Source: Ehretia macrophylla (lineage: Eukaryota > Streptophyta > Magnoliopsida > Boraginales > Ehretiaceae). From it: a stretch of DNA of 64,000 bases. The stretch covers positions 94,918,850-94,982,849 of the forward strand of contig CM075770.1 of the NCBI GenBank assembly GCA_037974665.1. Direction: 5' to 3'. Below are positions 11,935 through 23,704 of this stretch, piece by piece. A program made the translations under genes and the position numbers. The notes under the pieces are model-generated. The model was given only the letters and a program-made list of their open reading frames with translations. It was not told the DNA's origin and did not search any database. How positions within the stretch are numbered: the first letter of the stretch is position 1; each line of letters opens with the position of its first letter.

Positions 11935-12415
11935 TGGCACAATTAGCTCTTTTATAACCTTTTTGCTTACAGAAGTAACATTTCCATTAAATGGCAATAG
12001 GTTTGGGACCTCTTTCATTGTGATTCATCTTCAGATTCTGACCCTTACCACTCTTTTAAAAACTCTGAATTCTCTTAGGAGCATTACCTTTAAATTCTGA
12101 GGTACTAGCCTTATCAGAATAGTCCTTAGGGTTGGAAACAAACAATACAACCTTAGGATTTCACTCTTAACTTAGCTTTTCTTAGCCTGCACACTTAGTA
12201 GTCAAGTCTAATAGTCTACGTCCCCTTTAGGTGCTATAGATAGTCTTTATGTGAGTAAACTCAAAAGGTAAGATGTTAAGGGCATGGTGAACAATAAAAG
12301 AATTTGGGATTATCATTCCACGAGATTTAAGTTTGGTTTGGACAAGAACCATTTTCGCAACATAATCCCTAATCTCACATAGCTTATCATATTTCATAAT
12401 CATAAGTTCACCCAT
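11935..12415 (-). pseudogene. copia-1 gag fragment with degenerate zinc knuckle
   Basis: At 12227-12415 a frame encodes a gag segment ending in an LPFEF.HIKT stretch of the kind found in UBN2-type copia gag. At about 11940-11990 the minus strand reads CYFCKQKGYKRANC, a C-x2-C-x4-H-x4-C zinc knuckle with the His changed to Tyr. Stops separate the pieces. Confidence 0.6.
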
Positions 12416-12707
12416 TAAATCCTAATGAATATACCATTATTTTCCTCATAACTCATTTAATCAATCAAGCAGTAAGTGCATCAGAACGCTAGGCTAAGCC
12501 AAGGTCAACTATCTCCAAGAAAAACCCAATGTCTGCATTCCATTTATTAAAATTTTGCCTATTCAAGACCTCAAAAAGGTGGTTACATAGTTCAAAGCAA
12601 AATAAATTTTTCAAGAAGAAATACAACATCAGCTAACAGTAGGCATACATGTTCCATTACAAAATAGCACTTCAAACGAAAGAGCCCAAACACATCATTA
12701 CATCCCC

Positions 12708-12990
12708 CACCTTTGGGCAGGAAACATAACATGTAAATAGGTACCCTTTTAATATAAAGTGTCAATGAGTTCATCCTACTAAAAGAAAAGGTCAACCACC
12801 TTTGGGCAATTGAACTCCCTAACAGTAGTATAATCTCGACCCATACTTTATGTTTGTTCTACCTGGCTAAAGTCGTACAATGACCTCCTTTGGGTGATCA
12901 TTGAGCACTTTACCATGGTAGTTTTCCAACCAATATGAGAAAAGCCATAGATTTAATTAGACTAGTCACTTTGGTGAATTTCGTCCAATC
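12708..12990. repeat. Short diverged tandem repeat (about 88 bp period) in copia-1
   Basis: The string CWCCTTTGGG recurs at 12708, 12797 and 12885, with a weaker copy at about 12967. A related string occurs at 10083 and 10163 nearer the other end. The sequence between copies is poorly conserved. Confidence 0.4.
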
Positions 12991-13592
12991 AAATCTATGC
13001 TGTCAACTCATTGGGAAAACTAATGCCTAACATAAATGAAACTGTCGTCCATGTAATTGACTACACAATATGAAACACTTCAATATAATATGTCTCTATG
13101 ATCAATATAAAATTGTATTCTACAACAAACTTGAACAGATTATGTATAAAATCAGTAGAACACATCTGATGCACATAAAAATAGAGGAAGTACATAAAAT
13201 TTCAAGTTGAATTGAGGGATATCACAAATTTTCATTCATTCTAGAGTCCCAAAAACTTTAAATCAACCCTAATCCATTTGGCCATAATTCAAAATTCTCA
13301 TGAAAAGTTATGTACAAAATTGAATATTTAAATAAGGAAAATCCATATTAAGTTTATTTCCAAGGTAGGGTGACAAGGTCTTATTTGGTATGTGTGAAAA
13401 ATGACATTACTAGGATTTTTTAAAAATATTATCTATCCAAAATAGTCATTCCCACCTAAAATTAGGTGTTGTTTGGATTCACACAATTTTCACACCATTC
13501 AATTTATAATAAGGTCACCTAGCCAAACAAGGCCCTTCTTTTATTTTTCAAAAAGAAAAAACTGCTGGAAAAGAAATAAATCTAATAGGAAT

Positions 13593-14230
13593 TGAACTCA
13601 CAACCACACCTACTATTATGCAAGAATTTAACTGACAACACTAGCTTCATTTTTTTGAAACAAAGTAGATCTCACTTAGTTAAAACATATACATCTGCTT
13701 GTCTGTTTCAACTAAAAATAAAAGACAATTAATGCACCTATCAGGATTAGAACTCATGACCTACAAAGTGATTTAAAAGCCTTCAACCAATTGCACTAAG
13801 CATTCACTTGTAATTGAACAGAAATATAATTATATATATTACTGTAACACCGCTTGACTGTTCACTAATTGATAAAATAAAATACTAACATACGCCCGTG
13901 AAGTTTCGAACCCGCGTTATCACTATCCTAATCCAAGTCCTTATCCAGCAAGCTAACTCAATTGTTTGAACAACATAGAAATATAGTATAATAAAGTGAT
14001 CTTTGTTAGACACATCAACTAAACCAAAAATAAAAGCCAATAACCCTCTCCTCCACTCTGTGGTTCGAACACGCGACCTATTGACTAAGATTGAAGCTCG
14101 TAACCAACGATACTACTAAGCTGTTAGTGATGAGAAGGTCTTATTAAATTATCTAGAACATCTGCAGTGTTAAAGCAAACAAAATAACCCTGACAGTTGT
14201 AGAGATTCGAACCCTTTGTTTACAAAATTG
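13593..14230. repeat. Diverged 142-159 bp tandem repeat in the copia-1 leader
   Basis: The motif TYGAACYC recurs at about 13593, 13748, 13906, 14065 and 14207, spaced 155, 158, 159 and 142 bp. Each unit also keeps an ACTAAGC-like string about 45-55 bp on and an AAAATAAAA-rich block near its end. The units lie between gag and the PBS, that is, in the 5' leader of the minus-strand element. Confidence 0.6.
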
Positions 14231-14857
14231 TAATACGCGTGAATAACCAATATGGAAGGCTTGTTTTTGGAAACAAATTCTACGAAAATAATACAAAACC
14301 TCAATTAACCATTATCTTCAACCTCCAGCCGTTAAAACTTGAACTAAGCCCGAACGTAAAAACCTCAATATCTTATCTGTTTTTCCCAGTTAAACAGCCT
14401 AATCCTAGGTTTTTGATACCAAAGAATTCAAATTTGGCATCTATATCACCAAATAATCAATATATTTTTCTAGATTTTCTAAGTGGGTTTTGGATTCAAA
14501 CCCAAAATTAGGGTTTTAATATTTTCAACCTTATAAAACAATCCAACAACAATCACCAAATGGGAAACACATATGATGCCAAATAAATTCAATTAATTGT
14601 GTATATATAATCTATTATGCAATATACACATGAAAAATTCAAAAATCAACAAAATATTTTGAATTCATATAATAACACAATAAATAAAATGTTATATATT
14701 AAAAGAGTGAGCAGAAAGAGACCTATGAGTGTCCTCAATCAATTTCATGAAATAATAATTAAATAGTCATGAATTAAAACAAGAACTTTCATAGTTTACA
14801 TAGCCAAACAAGTATTACGAAATCTTTTAAATTAATGGCTGAAAATCATGCATAATT

Positions 14858-14870
14858 GGCTTTGATACCA
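14858..14870 (-). other. Primer binding site of copia-1
   Basis: The minus strand reads TGGTATCAAAGCC two bases inside the 5' LTR, close to the initiator-tRNA-Met PBS TGGTATCAGAGC. Confidence 0.75.
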
Positions 14871-14872
14871 CA

Positions 14873-15307
14873 TGTAAGTACATATAAAATATATGTATTC
14901 CAATATGCATGATTTGACAACACAATAGACATAAATATAATTAGCAGCGGAGTCACATACTTGTTTGAGCTATAATAAAAGAAAGTTGAAATCGTTACCC
15001 AATTTCTGACAAGGTCTTCCTCTTCCTTCTTCTACCCTGGAACAACTAATGTTTATGGGAACAATTAGTTTTAGGGTTAGAGCAGGAGAGGGGACCTAGC
15101 CATATATTTATAATTATTCTAACGGGCCCTCCTATAAAAGGCTGAGTCAGAATATAAGGCCTACACACAATTAACGGTATAAAGATTTATGAGGTGGGCT
15201 TAAAACAATTTAATCACGATCCAGTCTCCATAAATCAGTTATCTAACCTATTTTCTAAAACCAAAAATAATTAACGGTATCCCACATAATAGAGAAAAAT
15301 TCCAACA
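14873..15307 (-). repeat. 5' LTR of copia-1
   Basis: 435 bp, with the same termini as the 3' LTR (TGTTGGAA...CTTACA on minus). About 20 differences from its partner were counted by eye. It contains a TATAAATAT string on minus near 15105 that could be the promoter. Confidence 0.92.
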
Positions 15308-15312
15308 GAACC

Positions 15313-16798
15313 TAGTTTCTAAAACTAAATGGCCGCCTTTAACGTTTATGTGCTATCGTGTATTCATGTTGTGCGACGCTAGACTAGGCAACGTGAGTCA
15401 TTTGCTTAGGTGGTGGTGACAGCTAGACAGGTGAACGATGAACCTGAGAATGTAAATAATTAGAGATTTTAAAGGCTAACGAACTAAAGAAGATACTAGT
15501 AGCATTCTTAGTATCAGACCTAAGCATTCTCTTAGGAATTAATCATTTTATCAAATTTCTTAACTAATGAATCAATTATTTTCGAAATCTTAATCTTTTA
15601 CTTTAGCGGAAAGCTAAGTTAACTTTTTAAGAGTTAATATTTTTAATCAATTTCATTGGCTAACGTTTAGTAGAGTAATAACCCCATAATATAAACAATG
15701 TACTTACTAGGTTAAACTTATTTTAACACGCTATTTAAACTTATTGACTAATACCCAATGTTATATAAATTTACATGTAACAATAGTTAACTTCTTCTAA
15801 TTTTAAGTTTGCAACCATATTTACTGAATTAACAATTAGTCTCTTGGTAAATATACTATATTAATTAACTATTAATCCCTGTTGCTAACTTACTAGTGTC
15901 TACCTAGCATATGATTTCTCAATGTTGACCATACAATTTTCAATAAATTACCTCTACGTATCCACCCTGCCTTCACGTTTTAAACTCACACCAAGTCCAA
16001 CTAGCATTTCTTAACGACTATTAATTAACCTCAGTCAATAATAGCCTTATAGGCTTGCATACAATTTGACTTGTAAAACCTAAAGGAGATAGCAGAAAGC
16101 TTAATAATATTCACTATAATATATCTTACATAAAGAATCTAACTAAACTGTTACAGGGTTCAGGAACCTTGGACAAATCTATTATAATTAAGTTGACTGT
16201 TAAAACAAGGAACCAGTTTATCTTACACTTAACAATATAGGTACATGAAATAAGATACAAGCATGCTTTACATTCAGCTAGTCCTCACATGCTGTTCTTT
16301 TAAAAGAAATCCCCGCACATGCTATACAACCTAATAACATTAATTCTAATATAACCTGCACTACATTATTTACAAGTAAAGCATTTTAATTCATTCTTAT
16401 AGTAAATGCAGTTAATGTCACTCTATTTCCTAGTAAACCCTTAAAATAGCATAACCTTGTTCTAATGAAAAGTAGAATTCTAAGTTTACTATCTTTGCCC
16501 TTTTACTATTCAAATTATCCAAATGTGCTAACCAAGTTAATCTCTCTCTTCTAATTGAAACGAATGCTTAGTTTGAAATACTAGAGTTTTTATATTTTCT
16601 TAATTTTAATTCGTGTTATAAGAGGTAAGAATACCTAGAAGGTTACTATTAATCAAAATACAAATCAATCCTAGATTTTGTGACAATTAATTATAAATTA
16701 AATACAAGCAAATAATCACAAAGGCACGTTTTCCAAGAATAATAAAATAAATAAATATAAATAAATACTTGTAAATGCATGGTCAAGGTCGGATATTA
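15313..16798. other. Unassigned AT-rich sequence
   Basis: There is no ORF and no clear repeat boundary. It lies between the copia-1 target duplication and the internal region of the minus-strand LARD-like element. It could include the remains of that element's missing 3' LTR, but I could not align it to the LTR at 17592-21285. Confidence 0.4.
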
Positions 16799-17577
16799 CA
16801 AAGATGCCTCAAGAGAAACTCTAGAAAGGAAGCCAAATAAAGGCTCCAATAAGGAATATGGAAGTCTAGGTAAGAATCCTGTTGAGTATGAATGTCAAAA
16901 GAATCTTCGATCAGAATTGTCGAGGACTAATAAGAAATCCGTATATGATCATCATAGATAAACTGTGCGAGAATCCTGATAAGAGTTCCGATTACAATAC
17001 TTCCGAGAATGCTAACAAGAACACCAGAGAAATATAATTGTCGATCAAGAGTACTGCTAAGAATCCCAATATGATATCAAAGAAGATGCCAAGAAGAATC
17101 CCGATAGCTGAGTTCCAATATCCAATACTAAATGTGAATACCCAAGAAGAATTCCAACCATGAACTCCAATAGGTGACTGATCAAATGCTTCTCATTCCT
17201 GTTGGTCTCCATCCTTGGGGTGGTCCGTCATTAGCCGTCTCTTTACATGGGAAAATGTTTACTTACCAATTCAATGGGTAATGTATGTATGCAATGGGAA
17301 AACATATATGGTACATAAACTAACAAATATATTGTGCAGGAATACACATAGTCATATACTTACATATTTAGCACGTTCCTCAGGTTAACACAGTACAACA
17401 CGTAGTCACTTATATCAATACACAAGTTTAACACACATAAGGGCACACTTTTAATCAAACAACACAACAATCTTGCATGCAACCACACATACTTGTTTAA
17501 GAACACACTTCACATGCAGGCACTCGAGGTTTGCTACCCGCCAGACCAAAGATCCTGTCCCAGCTGAGAGTTACTAA
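16799..17577 (-). other. Non-coding internal region of the LARD-like element
   Basis: The plus strand shows repeated AAGAATCCYGA-type strings (about 16871, 17051, 17093 and others), the reverse complement of the TGGTATTCTT repeats in the second LARD's interior at about 58350-58650. The segment around 16850-16800 matches about 58690-58740 (GGAGCCTTTATTTGG versus GGGGCCTTTATTTGG). No protein domain is encoded. Confidence 0.6.
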
Positions 17578-17589
17578 GCTCTGATACCA
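17578..17589 (-). other. Primer binding site (initiator Met type)
   Basis: The minus strand reads TGGTATCAGAGC, exactly the common plant tRNA-iMet PBS, two bases from the LTR end, as in the element at 57854. Confidence 0.85.
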
Positions 17590-17591
17590 AC

Positions 17592-20500
17592 TGTAACACC
17601 CCGATCCCTAACAAGACTGGAGCCCTGATCCAAAACCCGAGATTACGAAAAATGAGAAAAAACAGACAGAGTTTCCCCTGTTTCTAGGCCTAACCACGTA
17701 CCTGTACTTAGAAGAAATCGTCACAACAATACTACTCAAGCATTCACAACCTCCTTTAAACATAATTATCCCAAATCTCTAAGGCCATCCGAGCCTTTCT
17801 ACCACAACAATCTAAACATACAAGTATGCATTCCTTATTAGTTGGTGAAATTCTATGTTATAAAACTAGTTATTATACCACTATAATCTTATCTATTTAA
17901 CTTTCTTATATGTTAAGTCGACCAACCAACTTCCATTCAAACCAAACAAGTATGCAAGTCTGATAGGCAATAAAGTAATACACTAAGTTATTACAAACCA
18001 TTCACGACTATCTATTCTTATAAGCCTATAAACTATACATTTCAACCCTACTTGACAACACAAATAAATATACAACCCGATACAATTACAATCATGATTT
18101 CTATGGACTCAACTAGTTTTCAATCCAAGTCACCTAACTAATTCACATAGAATCACAAGTACGGTCAACGAAAGCTAGCACATCCAATCACAGTAACTCT
18201 CGAGCTTTCTCCTTAACACTTTCTAAAGGCACTGAACCTAAAATGGTTAGAAAAAGGGGAATGCGCAACTATTGTTGCCCAGTGAGGGAGGGAAACAGAT
18301 ATCCAATTGAAAATCCTTTCATGCAATGCAATAGGTAAACACAAGAAATAACAACTAAACAATAAAGAATAATAAAGAATCAATAAAGAACAATAAAGCG
18401 GTTGAATACCACACAATTCAAAAGGATACGATTTAGATAACCCCTAACACTCTTAAGTCTTGATCTTCAATCATGAATCTCGATCCATGAACCACAAACT
18501 CGATCAATGTGACGGCATAAACCCATAACACTCCAGTGCGTATACTTTGGATGTACCCAGATATCCTACGTACAACAACCCCTGGCAATCTCCGGACCAG
18601 GCGAGTGTGGGACTGGGGACCATGGTAGCCGAGGTACACTGGCAAGCTCGATGCTGCCCGACTTCCCCGACACTACCATGGCCAAATGGTTGCATAACTA
18701 CGATACAATTCTCATGAAATAACAATGACAATTATAAAAACACAATTTAATAGGTACATAAACTGATAAGCAAACAATGAAGACAACAAAAGAGGTTGTC
18801 ATCGCACATAAGCAATTATAATCAATATAGCTTTAACATGTTTTAACCCAATACAATAACTCAAATACTTATTAACCATACAATAATCATTATAATACAA
18901 AACGATAAATCAATTAAGATGTCAAGTAAGATGCATCTCTCACCTCATGAAGCCACAAACTCTCTTTCAACCTTCTTCCTTACACAAAACTAGCAATTCA
19001 CATAAAATTCATAATTCAGAATTCAATATAACATAACTAAACACTTATAACAATTAACATCATAACATTGCTATTAAAGCAAGGTCACATACAAGTAGTA
19101 TACCAACTCCTACCACCCAATCCCCAATTCAATCACACCAATCACTTCCAACACTTATGACTCATCTCACTCATGTGAAACCACACTTTAACCCCATGTC
19201 TAGCACTAAACCCCATGTCTAGCACTAAACCCCAAATAGTCCCTTTAGTCCAATTCAAGCTTATACTAACCCAGAATCATACAAACCACAATCCAACCAT
19301 TCTTTCATCCTAAGAACACTCTATGAACCTCTTTTCAACTAAAGAAATCCACTTCTAACAATTTCCACCACAAAAGCCCTTTATACCCTATAACTATAAA
19401 ACTAGCCATATAACCACGATGACACTCTAAAAGTATTCTACACATTCCGCATTCACTTAGGAACCACAACCAAACTCTCCATAGCACATAAACACAACAA
19501 GGCCTAAAACCATCAAAGGCCCCTTTATAATCAATCAATTCTCCACAAGTTCAACTCACACTCTAATATATTCGGGCATTAGATTAGTCTATCTAGCACT
19601 TATGGCACTTAACCCAACTATCAAACCAAACATTTAACCTTTAAATCACAAACGCACATTCTCGGCCCTTTGTATTCAAACCAACCATAACAAACTCCAA
19701 TCATAATCTTTTCATTTTGGGTAACAATCTGGTTACTGTAACACTTATAGCACCTAATGTAAGAACTAAAACCACCAATTGGCCAAGGTTGCAAAACTCA
19801 ACAAAATACTATTCCATTAGTACATAAACAAGCTACATACCTTACCCAAGCTACAAGAACTCACCATCCAACTATCCCAATCCCACAAAGACACTTTATG
19901 ATCCCTCTAAATGCATAGAAACCTCGATTTAGGCCACAACAATCGATAAACTCCGATTGGCCCCTTAGCAGGTTTAAACTATAGCTACGTTAACCGGACA
20001 TCCAATCAATGCCATAAACGCACCACACTTACTTCCCAACATGTATAAGGCCATACAACCACTCAAAACTAGCCCGGTCAATACTTTGGTCAAACGACCC
20101 CTTTGTTCACTAATGCAATTTGACACATAAACGAAGCATAAGTTACATTACTCACAAGCTAGCTATTCCATACTTCTAATGACATTTTATGGCACCACCT
20201 AGAGCCAAGAAACCACACTTTTAACCACACATATTACAAAAGTCCCGAAGGCCCCGAGGTCCGTTTGAACTATAAGTACTCAAACCAATACTCAATTTAG
20301 TGTCATAAAAGCATTTTAAACACTACCACACCTAATAAAGACTATCTACAGTACTCAATTGCACCCGGATTAACATTTTACGCAAAGCCCCTTTTGTATT
20401 TTAGACAATTATGCATATTTACTCAAGTTCCAATCAAACCATTCACACACAACCATTAATTTATGTTCATTAGCACCTATAGATAGCATCAAGTTAAGCA

Positions 20501-21285
20501 TAGAAGCAACATTGCACAAAACCCTCGAAATTCACTATTCATCATCTTCTACATTACACCCTTAGCAATAAATCACCAACCAAGCTATACAACTACACCA
20601 AACATGTCTAGATAGCATGTAGACATCATATTATACCATACTTAAGCATTTTATAAGCATACAATAGCAAATCAAGAAATTTAAAAAACTTGACACAAAC
20701 TTTAATTATGCAATATATGTTAATCCTTCACCAAATCTAGTTGTAGAAGGGTTGAATAAGCTCTAGCAAGGCTCAAGATCACACCAAAGCAAGCTCCAAG
20801 ATCAACTCTTGCATTTTTCCATTTTTCCCTATTTGTTTCCCTATGGCCGAATTTGAGAGGCTTTGAGCTCTTTTTTTTTTCTTTCTTTGGTTTATATTGT
20901 ATGTATTATGTGTATATATGGGTAGTAGATGGTTCATGGGTCATGGGTTGGGTCAATGGGTCAAGCCAAGTCAATTAGGTTGCCAAAATATAGTTAAAAT
21001 GAAAACTAGTTTAATAAAAACTAAACTAAAATGCTGAAAACACCATTCATTTGTTATGTCTAGCTATTTTTCTACCTACCTTCCCGAAATGCTATGCATG
21101 AAATTCCATTTTTCTCATGCCTCCTACATGCCAAGTATCATGGAAAAAATGTAAAATCAGAAAAATAAAACAGTCGAAAATGCTTGTGAATAGTAGCTAT
21201 TCTAGCTAAACATTTAAGAAATGAATGCACACCAATATATGCAAATATATGTGACATATGCATGCTCTAAGTCTCGGGCGTCACA
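17592..21285 (-). repeat. 3.7-kb LTR of the LARD-like element
   Basis: On minus it starts TGTGACGCCCGAGACT and ends GATCGGGGTGTTACA, the same termini as the 2.45-kb LTRs at 55398 and 58942 (TGTGACACCCGAG...GATCGGGGCGTTACA). Shared internal blocks include the region 18430-18690, which mirrors about 56890-57150. The extra 1.2 kb falls mainly at 19100-20700, where a GTGCCATAAARTG-like string is repeated (near 19600, 19745, 19895 and 20185) but occurs once in the shorter LTRs. This suggests expansion by internal duplication. Confidence 0.8.
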
Positions 21286-21953
21286 TTATGTGTTGGATTG
21301 TAGCCAATAAATATGCATCGACAAGTTTTGAAATCCAACTTGCAATATACCAACGACATAAGGCACATATAGCATAATGCACCAAAGACACGAAACAAAG
21401 AATAATCTAGCATTTGATGATAAAATAGTTCATATGGCAATTTGTGGCCTAGAAGAGGAGTTGGTAGTCGATTAATTAGATACACTGCAATGGAGAATGC
21501 ATGGTTTGAAAACTGCTTTGATAACCCGCTATGAGCAAGTAACGTGAGGTCCGTTTCGACTATATGACGATGCTTTCTCTCAGCGATGTCATTCTGTTCA
21601 AGTGTGCTTGGGCAAGATATTCTATGAACAATACCTTGAGTATGAAAAATATGTCGAATACTATGATTAATAAATTCGCCACCACAATCAGTTTGAACAG
21701 TCTTAATTTTAGCATTGCACAAATTCTTGACCATGGTAATAAAAATAGGCAAGATTGAGAGTACATCAGATTTTATAACTAAGGGATAATGCCATAAGAA
21801 TATACTATAATCATCCACTAAAATAAGATAATACCAAAAACCTTCTAAAGAAACATCCAGGGCAAGCCCCCATACATCACAATGGACAATATAAAGTCCA
21901 TGAGATGAGCGAATATGAGATACATCAAATTGAAATCTCTGACTTTTACCCAA
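21286..21953 (-). pseudogene. copia-2 integrase, truncated by insertion
   Basis: The frame includes VHCDVWG, the catalytic ILVDDYS, QTDCGGEF (second Asp kept) and AERKHRH (Glu kept), then the INRLPTPLLG and IFIGYNPTHN landmarks. After that the reading runs straight into the LTR of the adjacent element. Upstream in frame (about 21960-22100), the HLGH and CGSC pre-integrase zinc residues are visible, separated by a TAG. Confidence 0.85.
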
Positions 21954-22319
21954 CTAACAACTGCCACAAGGTGTATGAAGAACTAGGGAAGAATCCAGAG
22001 ATAGGAGTTTATTCATCCGAAGCAAGGTGCATGAAGAAGGGTGGCCAAGGCGTGCATGCCACACATCCATAAGGCCTTATTTGTAATAAAAGTTGTTTTA
22101 TCAAACTGCTTGTAAGTATAAAGTCCACCATCAAGTCTGTCTTGGTGAAAAAGTTGCCCTATCCTCAAATCCTTAATGCAATAACCAAAGGGTGTAGAGA
22201 TAAAACAATAGTTATGCTCTCTAGTGAATTGTCAGACCGATAAAAGACGTTTCGTAAGTTGAAGAACAAGTAGGACATCACAGTTAACATTAGACCCCGA
22301 AGATAAAGTAATAGGAGTA

Positions 22320-22640
22320 CAAGCAGTATGAATAATGTGTAAACTAGCTCCATTACCTACCAAAACCCGATTTTTACCAATATAAGGTAGCTAACTAGAA
22401 AGATGAGTATCATTAGGTGTCATATGATGAGTGGCGCTAGTGTCAAGATACCACTGGGAATCCAGTGTGTTGTTAATCTGTGTAGCACTAAAAGCTTTGG
22501 TATTGGACTCAATAGCCTCGATAGGAGCCCAGCAGTTATTCGCCTTATGATACGGTTACCTACATCAATAACAAACTACTTGAAAGGGATTAAAAGAGGC
22601 TGCAGACTGATTTGACGACGAGCAACCATGGCCTCTGCCA
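22320..22640 (-). pseudogene. copia-2 protease and zinc-knuckle region
   Basis: The minus strand encodes WYLDTSATHHMTP at about 22410-22455, the copia aspartic protease active site with DTS in place of the usual DSG. A degenerate zinc knuckle (VVCY...PYHKANNCW) lies at about 22530-22585. Both align with copia-3 (WYLDNGATHNMT and CYRCGHPYHKANTC). Confidence 0.65.
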
Positions 22641-22749
22641 GAGCCACGATCTCCACGACAGCCCATGTTGTTACGCCTTGAAGATGGTGGGCGCGAAGAG
22701 GACTACGATGTTTGTGGGAAACCCAAACCATGAGAAGAATGAACATGAG

Positions 22750-23480
22750 ATGAGGGTGCAGATGTTAATGATATGGCGGTTAATTTATCAATAAAATATA
22801 CGAATGATGAAAGTCAAAGTTCAAAATCAAGCGAAAGTTCGCAAGTCTCAGCAAACGTAGGGCACATAGATCTCGAATTTATAGCAATGACGATGGGATC
22901 GAAGTCAGAACTTAGCCACCGTAGTGTCCATAGCACTAGATCATCATCATCAACCCGTTTGCGAGCGCTAGCCAAGGCCAATGGTAAAGACTTCACGCGC
23001 TGAATGTATTGATGAACTGATTGAACTGCCTTGGTAATAGACTGCAGTTTGTTTTCATTTGTTGAATGCGCGCTCTGAATTAGGAACCATAAAGCGTCTG
23101 TAATGTATTCAAAATACCATGAGATGTCTGTTTATCAACCACTTGCGAAAGTATAACTTCAGATAAAAAAACCAATAGCTAGCCAAGCACCATCTGATCA
23201 AGTTTATGACATTGTCCAACAGCATCTAGAGGTGAATTAGGTTGCACTTTGGTGTCGTCAATGAAACCAAAGAGGCTATGACAGCATAAGACTTGATAGA
23301 CTTGGGTCTTCCATAGTAGGAAATAGTCGTGCCCAAGTTGAAAAGATATCTCTTGAGGAATGTGCTAGACAAACGAAAGAGAAGCTGTAGAGACAATAGT
23401 AGTGGGATCCTCTGTAGAGGAAGAAACAGAGTCTTGGTTTGGTGAAGTTGAAGCGATTGATGAGCGAAGAGTGGTGGGTG
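22750..23480 (-). pseudogene. copia-2 gag, multiply interrupted
   Basis: Pieces in shifting frames match copia-3 gag: YFLLWKTQV.QVLCCH near 23310, KLDQMVLG near 23200 and DDDLVLWTLR at about 22935-22965. Several stops and frameshifts are present. Confidence 0.7.
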
Positions 23481-23499
23481 GGCAAAAAAATAACCTCAA

Positions 23500-23512
23500 G
23501 CTCGTGATACCA
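23500..23512 (-). other. Primer binding site of copia-2
   Basis: The minus strand reads TGGTATCACGAGC immediately inside the LTR, a one-base-insertion variant of the initiator-Met PBS. Confidence 0.65.
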
Positions 23513-23704
23513 TGTAAGGAAAAATATGCATGCATATTTTCCCAGGCTGTATATTGCATATATTTATACAAATTACAAGCAACAATTTTACAAGAGTTGT
23601 ACATCAATCAGGGAACTAGATAGAGATATATCAAACCAACTCTAAAGAGAGCTAGATAACAGATGGATAAGCACAAGACAATTATGTTGTATTTATCACT
23701 AACA
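23513..23704 (-). repeat. 5' LTR of copia-2, 192 bp
   Basis: On minus it begins TGTTAGTGATAAATAC and ends TTTCCTTACA, followed directly by the PBS. Short LTRs of about 200 bp fit the family of copia-3 (224 bp), although the two LTR sequences differ. Confidence 0.75.

Larger units (their letters stand above)
8473..15312 (-). mobile_element. Ty1/copia retrotransposon (copia-1), full-length but decayed
   Basis: The element is 8478-15307 (6830 bp), bracketed by a perfect 5-bp target duplication GAACC (8473-8477 and 15308-15312). Both LTRs are 435 bp and differ at about 20 positions by eye (about 95 percent identity). On the minus strand the order is LTR, PBS, long leader with tandem repeats, gag, integrase, reverse transcriptase, PPT, LTR, which is the copia order. 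Coding frames are broken by many stops and shifts, so it could move only with enzymes supplied in trans. Confidence 0.92.
16799..21285 (-). mobile_element. LARD-like Ty3-type element, one LTR plus truncated internal region
   Basis: On minus: a 3.7-kb LTR (17592-21285), a PBS (TGGTATCAGAGC, 17578-17589) and about 0.8 kb of non-coding internal sequence. The first 60 bases after the PBS match the internal start of the element at 55398-61387 (shared CTCTCAGC, TTTGGYCTGGCGGGTA and CGAGTGC strings). The internal region then follows the same TTCT-rich repeats down to about 16799, where homology stops about 200 bp short of the expected PPT. No gag or pol is present. The element interrupts copia-2 at 21285/21286. 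Confidence 0.75.
21286..23704 (-). mobile_element. Ty1/copia retrotransposon (copia-2), 3' half missing
   Basis: On minus: LTR (23513-23704), PBS, gag, protease, zinc knuckle and integrase, cut off abruptly at the LTR of the neighbouring LARD-like element. The protein fragments are closely similar to copia-3 at 26886-31695, so both belong to one family (Ale/Retrofit-like by size and gag motif, an inference). RT, RNase H and the 3' LTR are absent and were not found beyond the LARD-like element. Confidence 0.85.

Noticed and set aside
14239-14511. 90-codon plus ORF in the copia-1 leader
   Set aside because: Opposite to the element's coding strand, no domain, AT-driven composition.
16780-16799. 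TGTAATATCCGACC on minus as the start of a 3' LTR
   Set aside because: No purine tract precedes it and the following sequence does not match the LTR at 17592-21285.
22403-23003. Plus-strand ORFs over copia-2
   Set aside because: Shadows of the minus-strand gag/protease reading, which has recognisable motifs.
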